A program made the position numbers and the translations under genes. A DNA stretch of 64,000 nt from Nocardia sp. NBC_01327 (GTDB lineage: Bacteria > Actinomycetota > Actinomycetes > Mycobacteriales > Mycobacteriaceae), in assembly GCF_035958815.1 (NCBI RefSeq), contig NZ_CP108384.1, forward strand, positions 1-64,000, read 5' to 3'. Positions 17,008-25,786 of this stretch are shown here, in pieces. Within the stretch, counting starts at the first letter, position 1; the number at the start of each line of letters is the position of its first letter. Below the pieces are notes generated by a model that did no database searches, was not told the origin of the DNA, and worked only from the letters and a program-made list of their open reading frames with translations.

Positions 17008-18252
17008 GTGGAGCAGCACCAGGGTGAATTGCCGTGGCGTGGTTGGGAACTGGACTTCGCCGAACTTCGCCGCGGCGGGTGGCGGCCGATGGCGTTCAAC
17101 GAGTTCGTGGTCAAAATCCACGGTCGGTGCAATCTGGCCTGCGACTACTGCTACATGTACGAAATGGCAGACCAGAGCTGGCGGTCCAAGCCGAAGGCCA
17201 TGAGCCGTCAAGTCTTCCTCGATGCCTGCCGGATGATCAAGGCACACGCCTTCGAATTCTCCCTACCGTCACTCGATCTCGTGTTCCACGGCGGTGAACC
17301 ACTTCTCGTCGGGACGAGAGATCTCGAGTACTTCGCGCGCACCGCCCGAGAGATCCTGGAGCCGACGGTTCAGGTGAACCTGGGAATCCAAACCAACGGG
17401 GTTCTGATCGACGACGAGGTCTTGCGAATCTGCGACCGTTGGAAGATCCAGATCGGTGTCAGCCTCGACGGCGGGGAGCTCGAACACGATCGGCACCGGC
17501 TCGATCGTCAGGGCCGCGGCAGCTACGCGCGCGTTGTCGCCGGACTGGAACAGCTGCTGACGCCGCAATCGCGCCACCTGTTCTCGGGTCTGCTGTGCAC
17601 CATCGATGTGGCGAACGATCCGGTGAGAACGTACGAGGCCATGCTGCTCTTCGAACCGCCGGCCGTGGATTTCCTTTTGCCCCATGCCAATTGGTCGGCA
17701 CCGCCGCCCGGCCAGGCTTCGAATACGAGCGAAACGCCGTATGCCGATTGGCTGATCACGATCTTCGACCGGTGGTACAGCGCACCGCAGCAGGAAACAC
17801 AGGTGCGGTTGTTCGGGGACATCGTCCAGCTGCTGCTCGGCGGTCAGGCGATTTCGGAAACCGTCGGTCTGGCGCCCATTCGCCTGGCTGTCATCGAAAC
17901 CGACGGATCGCTCGAACAGGTCGACGAGTTGAAATCCGCATTCGACGGCGCGGCCCGAATCCCGGTGCGTGGAAACGGAAATCCGCTCGATTTGGCGCTG
18001 GAAGATCCCTCGATCGTGGCCCGCCAAATCGGCGCCGCCGCCTTGAGCGACACCTGCCTCGCGTGCCCGATCCACACCGTCTGTGGTGGAGGACATTACG
18101 TACACCGCTACCGGGAAGGCAGCGGCTTCCGCAATCCGTCCGTGTACTGCGCCGACCTGACGAAGCTCATCACGCACATCGAATCCCGCGTCCGAGCCGA
18201 TCTCGAAGCCGCCATTGCCGCCAGTCGGGCGAAGAACGACACCCTCGGCTAG
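17008..18252 (+). CDS. Radical SAM/SPASM peptide-modifying enzyme, FxsB type
   Basis: The 414-residue protein carries the radical SAM motif CNLACDYC (Cys41, Cys45, Cys48), which holds the SAM-binding 4Fe-4S cluster, then LVFHGGEPLL. The C-terminal SPASM region has Cys residues in DTCLACPIHTVCGGG and PSVYC for auxiliary clusters. WRPMAFNEFVVKIHGRCN at the start is typical of FxsB proteins. FxsB-type enzymes form a bond between the Phe ring and the Ser beta-carbon of FxS motifs. The substrate is encoded just upstream, the HExxH partner just downstream. I chose GTG 17008 because AGAGGAG lies 8 bases upstream; GTG 16921 is possible but has no such site. Confidence 0.9.
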   Translation: MEQHQGELPWRGWELDFAELRRGGWRPMAFNEFVVKIHGRCNLACDYCYMYEMADQSWRSKPKAMSRQVFLDACRMIKAHAFEFSLPSLDLVFHGGEPLLVGTRDLEYFARTAREILEPTVQVNLGIQTNGVLIDDEVLRICDRWKIQIGVSLDGGELEHDRHRLDRQGRGSYARVVAGLEQLLTPQSRHLFSGLLCTIDVANDPVRTYEAMLLFEPPAVDFLLPHANWSAPPPGQASNTSETPYADWLITIFDRWYSAPQQETQVRLFGDIVQLLLGGQAISETVGLAPIRLAVIETDGSLEQVDELKSAFDGAARIPVRGNGNPLDLALEDPSIVARQIGAAALSDTCLACPIHTVCGGGHYVHRYREGSGFRNPSVYCADLTKLITHIESRVRADLEAAIAASRAKNDTLG

Positions 18253-18335
18253 CGCCGCGCAGCCGCCACCTGCCCGCCGGAAGACATCGGAGCTGAACCA
18301 TTTCCACACGCCACATCGACGACATCATCACGGAC

Positions 18336-20069
18336 TTGGGTTCCATCCATGGATCCGCAGCAGGTATCGCACAACTGACCGACGGCCTCCTTGCGATGCG
18401 AATGATCATGCTGCGCACGCTGATGACCACGGTCGACGTAGAGGTGGCCGAGGCATCCGGGCTGCATCAGGCGTACCAGACGTTGTCCGATCTACAGCCC
18501 GACTACCCGGATTTGATCAACTCGATGCTGTGCTATCCGCACACTGGACCCTGGCTGAGCCACGTACTGCGGCGAATTGCCAGTGAGGTCAGCGAGACGC
18601 TTCCCCTGTGGGCCGACTGCGCTTATCTCGGCTGGCTGGCCGCGGCCGCGAGCATCACCTGCCTGGACGAAGGCATAGCGCAGGTCGTCATCCGGGGGGG
18701 CGCGATCATGCTACCGACGCTCGGCCTGGCCCGGCTCGATACCTCCGACTACTCCGGACCCTGCATAATCAGCTGGACCGCCACCGGCACTGTGTCTTTC
18801 ACCTGGTCGGGCAGGTCGGTGCACATCGCTTCCAAAACCGACGATTCCCATCCCGAGTGGCAGCCGCTGCGATGGGTGCGCGGAGCCGACAACGAGTCAC
18901 CGGTATGGCTCGATGACCTTGACCCGTTCCGTGCCCTGCACGACGAACAGCCGACGCCTCCACGCCTGAACGTCACCCAGGCGCACCGGTGGCATCGCGA
19001 CTTCGCGGAGGCATGGCAGCTGTTGGACCGAGAACTCGGCCCGTACCTCACATCCATGCGGGGGAGTCTGATCAGCCTGACCCCGCTGAGTCTGGAGCCC
19101 TTGGTGGCCAGCACCAGTCATACCGACTTCAACGGCGTCGGCTGCGTTTACACCACCGCACCGGCTGATCCCTGCCAGTTGGCGCTGACACTGATACACG
19201 AGATCCAGCACACCAAGTTCGCACTTCTGACCGATCAAGTAGAGCTGTTCACTCCGGACGCGGCCGGCCGTTTCTACGCGCCATGGCGTGATGACCCGCG
19301 CCCGATTCTCGGTCTGCTGCACGGGATCTACGCTTTCGCCGGAGTCACCGACTTCTGGCGCGTGCACCGGAATGCGGAGTGCCACAAGTCATTGCAGGCG
19401 CACGCCGACTTCGAACTGTGGCGAGTCCAGGTGATAGCGGCCATCACACAACTGCGGGACTCCGGCCTGCTCAGCAATGACGGACAACGATTCCTGAGCG
19501 CGCTCACCGAGGCGATGGCCCCGTGGAGCGGCGAAGACATCCCGGCGGCCGCCCGGCACGCCGCCACCGAATCAGCGGTCGCGCACCAGACGTTCTGGCA
19601 GGTACGCAATCTCGAACCCGATCCGTTCAGCATCGCCTACCTGGTCAAGCGCTGGGACGCGGGTCGCCCCGCACCTTCCGCCCTGCCAACCTCGACCATC
19701 ATCGACGAGCAGCGAATCCCCGCTCACCATCGGCAATTACGGCTGGCCGCACAGCTGAACACACTCGATCCGGCCGCCGCACGGGCGCTGGCGGACCCGC
19801 AGCAGCCCGAGGGGGACAAGGCCTATCTCTCCGGATACCTCACCGAGGCGTTCGCGCTCTACAGCCGCGAACTACGCGCAGATCCCCTCCGCCCGCAGGC
19901 GTGGGCCGGACTGAGCGTGAGCGGGCCGAAGATCTTCGGCAGCAACGTCTTCGAAATTCTGCACGAGCGCGCCGAAGTGGTCGCACGACTCTATGAGGCA
20001 GTGGGGCCTGATGTCGAGATCATGGATCTCCTGCGATGGCTCTCACAGCCCGCACTCACCGTCAACTAG
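18336..20069 (+). CDS. HExxH-motif putative peptide-modification protein
   Basis: The 577-residue protein carries LIHEIQHTKF, an HExxH zinc-type motif at about residues 288-292, in a mainly helical protein with no signal peptide. An HExxH-motif family is regularly encoded with FxsB radical SAM enzymes and FxSxx peptides and is thought to modify or cut the peptide, though its reaction is not settled as far as I know. The TTG at 18336 is the first usual start in frame after a stop at 18294-18296. An upstream ATT at 18300, with GGAG nearby, would add a plausible STRHIDDIITD stretch, so the true start is uncertain. Confidence 0.8.
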   Translation: MGSIHGSAAGIAQLTDGLLAMRMIMLRTLMTTVDVEVAEASGLHQAYQTLSDLQPDYPDLINSMLCYPHTGPWLSHVLRRIASEVSETLPLWADCAYLGWLAAAASITCLDEGIAQVVIRGGAIMLPTLGLARLDTSDYSGPCIISWTATGTVSFTWSGRSVHIASKTDDSHPEWQPLRWVRGADNESPVWLDDLDPFRALHDEQPTPPRLNVTQAHRWHRDFAEAWQLLDRELGPYLTSMRGSLISLTPLSLEPLVASTSHTDFNGVGCVYTTAPADPCQLALTLIHEIQHTKFALLTDQVELFTPDAAGRFYAPWRDDPRPILGLLHGIYAFAGVTDFWRVHRNAECHKSLQAHADFELWRVQVIAAITQLRDSGLLSNDGQRFLSALTEAMAPWSGEDIPAAARHAATESAVAHQTFWQVRNLEPDPFSIAYLVKRWDAGRPAPSALPTSTIIDEQRIPAHHRQLRLAAQLNTLDPAAARALADPQQPEGDKAYLSGYLTEAFALYSRELRADPLRPQAWAGLSVSGPKIFGSNVFEILHERAEVVARLYEAVGPDVEIMDLLRWLSQPALTVN

Positions 20070-20749
20070 CGGAAAAGGAGAGCGCCGCACTGATTCAGCA
20101 GGCGAACGATACACATCCGGGCGACACCAGTGCCGGGGATAAGCCACGCGCTGAGCCATTCACGCGCAGCTATCTGGGCGCTCGCCCGTCGGACGCGGTA
20201 GGCGATATCACTGCGGTGACAATCGCTCAGCCGACTCCCGCCGACGCGACGAGCATGGCGCGCGTCCACATCCTGTCGGCACTGGACCTCTACTTGGGGT
20301 TGCCGACACCGGGAGATGCGCTGGGGTTCGCACTGGCGAGTATGACGCCGCGCAAGGAAGGGTATTGGCCGGCCCTTGTAGCCCAAGGCGATCCGGGTTT
20401 GTTCGTGGCTCGATCGGCCGAAGGAAATGTGCTCGGCCTCGCGCACGCTGTGATCGCAGAAGACGGCACAGGCGAAATCGGTGCGCTATACGTGCTGCCC
20501 AGTGCGCAGAGCCGGGGGATCGGCGCCCGTCTCATGGAAGCCATGCTGGAGTATTTCGGCCCCAGCGTCGTCCATGTAGGTACCACGGCGGGCAGCCCGG
20601 CAGAGGCGGTCTATAAGCGCTACGGATTCAAGAAATTCGGGCCGCCTACCGAAACCCCGCCACCTCTGGGGGAATACGGCATCGAAGCACCCCAGCAGTG
20701 GCTGGTTCGGCCGTCGGCCGAGTGCGGCAACTTGGCTGGGAACCCTTGA
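20036..20749 (+). CDS. GNAT acetyltransferase in the RiPP cluster
   Basis: The C-terminal part (from about residue 61) is a GNAT fold: GEIGALYVLPSAQSRGIGARLM carries the acetyl-CoA pyrophosphate-binding R-G-x-G-A type turn, and YKRYGFKKFG is the usual end of the domain. The first 60 residues are low-complexity and may not be translated: GTG 20216 starts exactly at the fold, but ATG 20036 overlaps the HExxH gene by 34 bases. A role in acetylating the peptide or giving self-protection is inference from the neighbourhood only. No transporter is visible in the cluster. Confidence 0.65.
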   Translation: MALTARTHRQLAEKESAALIQQANDTHPGDTSAGDKPRAEPFTRSYLGARPSDAVGDITAVTIAQPTPADATSMARVHILSALDLYLGLPTPGDALGFALASMTPRKEGYWPALVAQGDPGLFVARSAEGNVLGLAHAVIAEDGTGEIGALYVLPSAQSRGIGARLMEAMLEYFGPSVVHVGTTAGSPAEAVYKRYGFKKFGPPTETPPPLGEYGIEAPQQWLVRPSAECGNLAGNP

Positions 20750-20866
20750 AACCTCCCCCGCTCCGAAGTAGTGAGCAACCGAGGCGGCTGACGGACATCA
20801 CGGCGCGGAGCCGATGCCCGAATCCTGAGCCTGGCGGAAAATCATTGCCCGCCAGACGGGGCCCTG

Positions 20867-20882
20867 TTCTCAGAGCTGGGAA
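20867..20882. promoter_or_regulatory. Palindromic operator candidate, type 1 (TTCTC-AGAGCT-GGGAA)
   Basis: It matches TTCCC-N6-GGGAA with one arm mismatch, the same variant (TTCTC) as the copy at 57398. It lies in the 253-base gap between the GNAT gene and the candidate substrate genes at 21003 and 21563, about 120 bases before the first start. Nothing else is seen in this gap. Confidence 0.4.
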
Positions 20883-21002
20883 TCCCGCAGAATCGAGAAT
20901 GCGAGAAGGCCCGAGACGTGTTCGGCTGCCGGTCATTTCGCGAGAACACGGCGACTCGTGCCGAGTGATGACCGTCTACCCAGGATTTGGTGAGGTGAGC
21001 GT

Positions 21003-21542
21003 ATGTCGGGTTGGCTCGGTCTTCCGGCAGGACTTACGGGGGACATCCTCACCGGAGTAGCAGCGAGCGCGGGGTTTATGATCGGCGGCCCGGTCGGAGC
21101 AGGGCTGGCGGCCGGGGCGGTCGGAGTGCTCGCCTCCCACTATGTCGACGGCAACAAAAATTGGTCCCAAAATTTCGAGGCCGGGGCAATGGATGGCGCA
21201 ATTGCGACTATCGGCGGCGGGGTTGCCGCCAGCGCTGAGAAGAATGCCGGGAAAGGGCTCTTCAGAGTTTTTCGCGATGGCTGGACCGCATACACGCCGG
21301 GCGGGATGAGTAAAATTGAGGCCTCCGTTGGGAAGGACGGATTTAACCTTGCCAAGCGCAGAGCTTTTGCCATCCGGAGCGTAACCAAAATGGGGAAAGG
21401 CGCCGTGGTAAGTGGTGCGGCTGCCGGTTATGTGAATTCAATGAATACAAACTCATCGCCCGGTACGCCAGGCGACCTGTCTTCGTTTGGCATTTCCGCA
21501 ATGCCCTACAAGAACATCACGCACCCTGGACAGCCCGTATGA
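21003..21542 (+). CDS. Glycine-rich hydrophobic protein, unknown
   Basis: The 179-residue protein is rich in glycine-zipper-like stretches (GVAASAGFMIGGPVGAGLAA and GAIATIGGGVAAS), giving membrane-active or linker character, followed by a basic middle (FNLAKRRAFAIRS) and a Pro/Gly tail. I recognise no family. Such Gly-rich segments occur ahead of toxin domains in polymorphic toxins, but no enzymatic domain follows here. Codon use is more AT-rich than in its neighbours (AAA, ATT and AAT are common), a possible sign of transfer. GTGAGGTGAGC precedes the start. Confidence 0.5.
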   Translation: MSGWLGLPAGLTGDILTGVAASAGFMIGGPVGAGLAAGAVGVLASHYVDGNKNWSQNFEAGAMDGAIATIGGGVAASAEKNAGKGLFRVFRDGWTAYTPGGMSKIEASVGKDGFNLAKRRAFAIRSVTKMGKGAVVSGAAAGYVNSMNTNSSPGTPGDLSSFGISAMPYKNITHPGQPV

Positions 21543-21562
21543 CCATTCGAGGGTGATGCGGA

Positions 21563-23227
21563 GTGGACCCGAGCACTGTCACCCCGAGCACTGTCACCCC
21601 GAGCACTGTCACCCTGAGCGATATCGCTATGCCCGACCCGACGCAGCTCCCGCAGCAGTTCCAGCAGCAATACCAGCTGTCGACTGCGACAGTGAATACT
21701 TATATGGCGCTTCCGGACTTCTTCAAGAAGACCTTCGACAGTTTCGGAACGGGATCTACGACCGAGCCTCCGGCCCAGAGTGACCCTCCCGTCGTGGACA
21801 CCACGTCCTTGGTCGCCTTCAACGGTGTGAGCCTTGCCGACTATCAGGCTTTAGCGGCGTCACTGAACACGGCATTCAGCGAACTGAAGGCGACGGACAT
21901 CAAGCTAGCGCCACTGTTCAAGGCCCAGGCCGCCATATCTCAGCAGGGGCAACAGGCACTCAACACCATCATCGGTAACATCAACGACAGTGCGAAAACG
22001 CTTCCGACCGGGATGACAGAAGACGCGCATGTCCTGGGTTTCCTAGGATCCGTTTCAACCGACGGCTCAGCCGTCATCACTGCGGCCAGCGCTCAGACCG
22101 CAGATACAACCGACCAAGTCACGGCAATGCAAAAGGAGCTCGACGCAAAGCTAGCTGCCTTGCAGAGCAAGGTCTCGTCATTCAATCCGCCGTCAGTTCC
22201 GACGCCCCCTGTGGCTCCGGGACCGCCCGGGACTGCGCCGGGCCCGCAGGCCCCCGGGCCAAGCCCTCCCTTGGGCTTACCCCCTATAACCCCGCCCGCA
22301 GCGATAACTCCGACCGGCCTCACGGGTGCCACCACCACCGGTGGCCCCACCGATCCGAACGGCGCCTCGTCGATCAACCCGTCGTCCGTACAGCCGGCAA
22401 GCATGACAACACCATCTCCGGCCGCCTCCCCGGACTCGGGGCTATCGAGCATGATGCCTCTTCTAGACTCCATGATGAACCCTGCGAGCCAGCGTCTGCA
22501 AGCCGACGACCCGAGTCGAGACGGCGATCCCAACGATCCGAATCAGGATCGCTACCAACAGGATCCGCAGCCCGTCACGCCGGTTCAAGCCGCACCCGCC
22601 ACCACCCCAGCGCCGGCCACCTCCCCGGCGCCCGGCACAACTCCGGCAGCGCCCACGACCACACCGCCGGGTCAGCCGGATCCCTCGGCCGGTAACCCGG
22701 CGACGTCGAACCAGCCCACCGCTCAGCCCGTCATGCCCGCCCCGGACGCGGACGGCCTCGTGTCCTTCACCTTCGACGATGGCAAAACACAGAAGGTCTC
22801 GCCCATTGTGTGGCAGGCACTGACGGCGGCATACGGTAACAAGACGACCACCGACGCGCAGCTGGCCTATTCAGGCACCACCGCGAAGTGGTCGGATAAC
22901 AAGCAGATTGGCGACAAGAAGGATCCCTCCGAGCTGATGACTGGAGATGTCGCGACCTGGCAGAACCGCGTCGCCATTGTGCGCGCCATGGGATCCGATT
23001 CCGACCAAACGCTGCATGTCATCGTGAACGGCGCAGTCCAACCGTACAACGCCGATAAACAGGACGAAATGTCGGACACTGCAGGCGCATTCGGCGACTT
23101 CGCCGGCTGGGCGCATCCGCGCGGAATCGAAGCGACCGGATCGAACACCAACGCCACCGACACCGCGGCCCCCGCCCCGGCCGACCCGAGCACAGCGCTG
23201 CCCGCGGTAGCCACACCGGCAGGCTGA
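21563..23227 (+). CDS. Pro-rich ESX-associated candidate substrate with NlpC-like end domain
   Basis: The 554-residue protein begins with a PSTVT repeat, then a helical region of about 160 residues (FNGVSLADYQALAASLNTAF), a long Pro/Ala/Thr-rich disordered stretch, and a C-terminal domain of about 130 residues. That end domain contains VSPIVWQALTAAYGNKT, LAYSGTTAKW, and TGDVATWQNRVAIV, closely matching the end of the protein at 31039. The layout (helical N-terminus, disordered middle, compact end) fits proteins exported by type VII systems. No signal peptide is visible. The end domain looks like NlpC/P60 without its catalytic residues. The function is unknown. Confidence 0.55.
   Translation: MDPSTVTPSTVTPSTVTLSDIAMPDPTQLPQQFQQQYQLSTATVNTYMALPDFFKKTFDSFGTGSTTEPPAQSDPPVVDTTSLVAFNGVSLADYQALAASLNTAFSELKATDIKLAPLFKAQAAISQQGQQALNTIIGNINDSAKTLPTGMTEDAHVLGFLGSVSTDGSAVITAASAQTADTTDQVTAMQKELDAKLAALQSKVSSFNPPSVPTPPVAPGPPGTAPGPQAPGPSPPLGLPPITPPAAITPTGLTGATTTGGPTDPNGASSINPSSVQPASMTTPSPAASPDSGLSSMMPLLDSMMNPASQRLQADDPSRDGDPNDPNQDRYQQDPQPVTPVQAAPATTPAPATSPAPGTTPAAPTTTPPGQPDPSAGNPATSNQPTAQPVMPAPDADGLVSFTFDDGKTQKVSPIVWQALTAAYGNKTTTDAQLAYSGTTAKWSDNKQIGDKKDPSELMTGDVATWQNRVAIVRAMGSDSDQTLHVIVNGAVQPYNADKQDEMSDTAGAFGDFAGWAHPRGIEATGSNTNATDTAAPAPADPSTALPAVATPAG
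21569..21613 (+). repeat. 15-bp tandem repeat, three copies
   Basis: CCGAGCACTGTCACC occurs three times in a row and encodes PSTVT three times at the very N-terminus of the protein. The copies are identical, so they are recent or prone to slippage. The unit is a multiple of three, so copy changes keep the frame. Confidence 0.9.
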
Positions 23228-23234
23228 CACGACC

Positions 23235-24740
23235 ATGGCACTGAACGTCGATCCTCAGGAACTGGTCAGCGCGGCCGCCGCGCTGTCCGCGCTGGCGCAG
23301 GAAGTCCATGCCGCGCTGCCCGCCGGCTGGGTCCACCCGGCCGGAGGCGACACGCACTCCGCGCTGGCCACGTCCCACTACAACGCGCAAGCGGAGTCCG
23401 CGATCAACAATGTGATCGCCGTGCTGAACGGACTGGCCCCGCACGCCCAACAGATCGGGGCCGCGGCCGCCGACTACACCCGAGCCGACGAGGCAGGCGG
23501 GCGGCAAATGGGAGGTGGCGGCAGCGAGATCATCGCGAATCCCGTTGCCGCCCAAGTGCCATTCGAAACGCGACAGGCGCCGATAGCGCCGCTGGCGGCC
23601 GGCCCGCCGAGCATCGACCCGCTCACCTTCGCCCAGCAGCTCCATTCCGGACCAGGGCCCGCACCCGCGCGGGCATTCGCGGACTCGGTGCGACAGTTTC
23701 TCGGCGGCGCGCACGCCGCCGCACAGGACGGCCTGCAGAACGCCGTACCGGTCATGAACAATTGGACGCCGGTCGGTACAACGGTCGCCTCCCATCTGAA
23801 CGACTACCAGAACCAGCTGAGCCAGATCGGCGACGGTCTGGACGGGATCGCCTCGGGCGTCGACGCCTACGCCGACGCCTTTCAAACCGCGAAATCCCGG
23901 CATCCGACGCCCCAGGAAATCACCGCCACCCGTCAGCGACTGCTCGCGGCCATGCGGTCGAACTCCCCAGCCCTCGCCGCGGCGCTGGCCGAGTTCAACG
24001 ACCAGACCGCACTGTCGGGGCAAACCCACGCGGCCTACACGGCGGCGGTCAACTCCACAACCGCCACGAACGGCCTCGGAAGCGGCAGCCCGGCGGCCGG
24101 CAACACCAACGCCACCAGCGCCAGCCAGACCCCCGGCACAAGCCAGAACAGCGACAGCAGCATGCTGACACAGCTGCTCCCGTCCCTGATGAACGCCCTG
24201 AACGGCTCGAAAAACGCACTGTCACCACAGGGTTCGCCGCAGCACGACCCAACGATCCCGACCGGCGGCCCCTCCGAGGATCCCTACACGAACCTTCCCA
24301 CCATGCCCTCGTTCCCCGACGGCGGTAGCCCCACCGTCCCGAGTGGCGAGCCGAGTATCCCTGCTGACCTCACATCCACCGTCTATCCCGTAGACCAGCT
24401 ACCCGTGGTCACCGCGTCGACGGCATTGGGCTCCTCCGGACTGCCCCGCGCCCCCGTCATCGAACCCCTCCAAACGTCCGCTGCCGCGGCCGCCGCGAAT
24501 CGAGGCACGGGCGGTTCGTCCATGCCGTACATGCCGATGATGCCCGGCATGAACAACGGCGGAGGCGGCAACGACCGCTCCCGCATCGTGGCATGGCATC
24601 CCGACCGCCTCATGTATGTCGACGACACCCCCTACACCGACGTGGTGATCGGCGAGAAACCGACCATCGCCCCTATAGCGACACCGCCGACACCGGCCCC
24701 CGCCAATCAAGCGCCGACCAACACCGGAGGCTCCGTATGA
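23235..24740 (+). CDS. EspB-like PE/PPE-type ESX substrate
   Basis: Residues 1-85 are a PE-like helical hairpin ending in YTRAD (residues 81-85), the YxxxD/E signal of type VII substrates. A second helical region (about 150-265, with RHPTPQEITATRQRLLAAM) looks PPE-like, and the rest is disordered, Pro/Gly/Ser-rich, ending with a short ordered piece (SRIVAWHPDRLMYVDD). One chain carrying both PE- and PPE-like parts is the build of EspB, a pore-like ESX-1 substrate of mycobacteria. The next gene is YbaB/EspL-like and overlaps by four bases, also as in the mycobacterial espK-espL-espB neighbourhood. The call rests on layout and the export signal rather than on sequence identity. Confidence 0.65.
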   Translation: MALNVDPQELVSAAAALSALAQEVHAALPAGWVHPAGGDTHSALATSHYNAQAESAINNVIAVLNGLAPHAQQIGAAAADYTRADEAGGRQMGGGGSEIIANPVAAQVPFETRQAPIAPLAAGPPSIDPLTFAQQLHSGPGPAPARAFADSVRQFLGGAHAAAQDGLQNAVPVMNNWTPVGTTVASHLNDYQNQLSQIGDGLDGIASGVDAYADAFQTAKSRHPTPQEITATRQRLLAAMRSNSPALAAALAEFNDQTALSGQTHAAYTAAVNSTTATNGLGSGSPAAGNTNATSASQTPGTSQNSDSSMLTQLLPSLMNALNGSKNALSPQGSPQHDPTIPTGGPSEDPYTNLPTMPSFPDGGSPTVPSGEPSIPADLTSTVYPVDQLPVVTASTALGSSGLPRAPVIEPLQTSAAAAAANRGTGGSSMPYMPMMPGMNNGGGGNDRSRIVAWHPDRLMYVDDTPYTDVVIGEKPTIAPIATPPTPAPANQAPTNTGGSV

Positions 24741-25078
24741 GTGATATCCATCCAGACGTACAGGCCGCACTGGACGCAGCGCGCGACCTTCGACATCGCA
24801 TCGCCGACCTGCGCGAAAGAATCAACGGGATCCGCGCCCGGCGCCCCTCTCCCAGTGGCGCGATCGTTCCCGAGGTCGATGCCATGGGCCGATTGACCGG
24901 CCTCTATCTCGCACCCGGCACCACCTCACGATTCGGCAATAACGAACTGATCGCCGAGATCATGGCGGCCATTCAGGAGAGCACCGCCGACGCCGGACGC
25001 CAGTACAAGGTTCTGATGGATACCGACCCGTGGCCGGAACCCGCAGCCGCACAGCCGGTTACGAGTGAATCATCATGA
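24737..25078 (+). CDS. YbaB/EbfC-like protein (EspL-type)
   Basis: The 113-residue protein has an N-terminal helix (AALDAARDLRHRIADLRERI), a beta region with GAIVPEVDAMGRLTGLYL, and a C-terminal helix (NELIAEIMAAIQEST), the alpha-beta-alpha build of the YbaB/EbfC nucleoid-associated family. Such proteins accompany ESX substrates in mycobacteria (EspL). It may act as a chaperone or stabiliser of the EspB-like protein encoded just before it. It overlaps both neighbours by four bases (ATGA), so the three genes are co-translated. Confidence 0.6.
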   Translation: MSDIHPDVQAALDAARDLRHRIADLRERINGIRARRPSPSGAIVPEVDAMGRLTGLYLAPGTTSRFGNNELIAEIMAAIQESTADAGRQYKVLMDTDPWPEPAAAQPVTSESS

Positions 25079-25734
25079 GCGACATCGTCGACGTCACCGT
25101 CGCGGACACCGTGAAATGGCTGCACGATGAGGGCTTGGCGCGATTAGCCGTGGTCGGCGCGGATGCGTCGAGCCCCATCGTGGCCTACACCGTCGAAGTC
25201 GCGACCGGAACCGTCACCGCGTTTCCGGCGTCTGTCACAGGCCCCGGCACGGATGTGCTGACCCTGTCCGCCGATGACCTCCCGCCACCGACCGGAACCG
25301 CGAAACGCCTCGTGGTTATCGGTGTCACCGCTACCGAGTCGGTGCTTGTTCTCGATCTTGCCGCCGTACCGGCACTGGGCATCAATGCCGTGCGGCCCGA
25401 GACCACCGCGCGGGCATGGGTGGTGCAATTGCTACTCGACCCCCAGATCACGCTCACCACCAATAGCGCGGACCTGGCGGTACCGGCCGGAACCCGCTGC
25501 CGGCACACCTTCATCCCCGGCGGCGGCACCCTGCTGATGGTCGACGATAAGCAACCGCCCATCACCACCGTCACCCTCGACTCTGCCACCGACGGACCCG
25601 ACCACCTCGACGTCGCCCACGACGGATCCGCCGAACTGTATCTCGGCACCCGCTTCTGGCAATTGCAACACGTCCTGAGCATCGGCGACCTGACCTGGGG
25701 CGCCCTCACCGCACAGCTCGAAACGCCTGCCTGA
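25075..25734 (+). CDS. ESX-neighbourhood protein, unknown
   Basis: The 219-residue protein is soluble, has no signal peptide and is rich in beta structure. Two similar halves can be seen: each has a long hydrophobic strand (RLAVVGADASSPIVAYTV and KRLVVIGVTATESVLVLDL). A C-terminal helical part reads RFWQLQHVLSIGDLTWGALT. I do not recognise the family; it lacks the opening features of EspG chaperones. It is translationally coupled to the YbaB-like gene, so a partner or chaperone role is likely but inferred. Confidence 0.5.
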   Translation: MSDIVDVTVADTVKWLHDEGLARLAVVGADASSPIVAYTVEVATGTVTAFPASVTGPGTDVLTLSADDLPPPTGTAKRLVVIGVTATESVLVLDLAAVPALGINAVRPETTARAWVVQLLLDPQITLTTNSADLAVPAGTRCRHTFIPGGGTLLMVDDKQPPITTVTLDSATDGPDHLDVAHDGSAELYLGTRFWQLQHVLSIGDLTWGALTAQLETPA

Positions 25735-25786
25735 CAACCCGATTCGAGGCGACACCCACCTCGGACGACCCTGTAGGAGTATCCCC

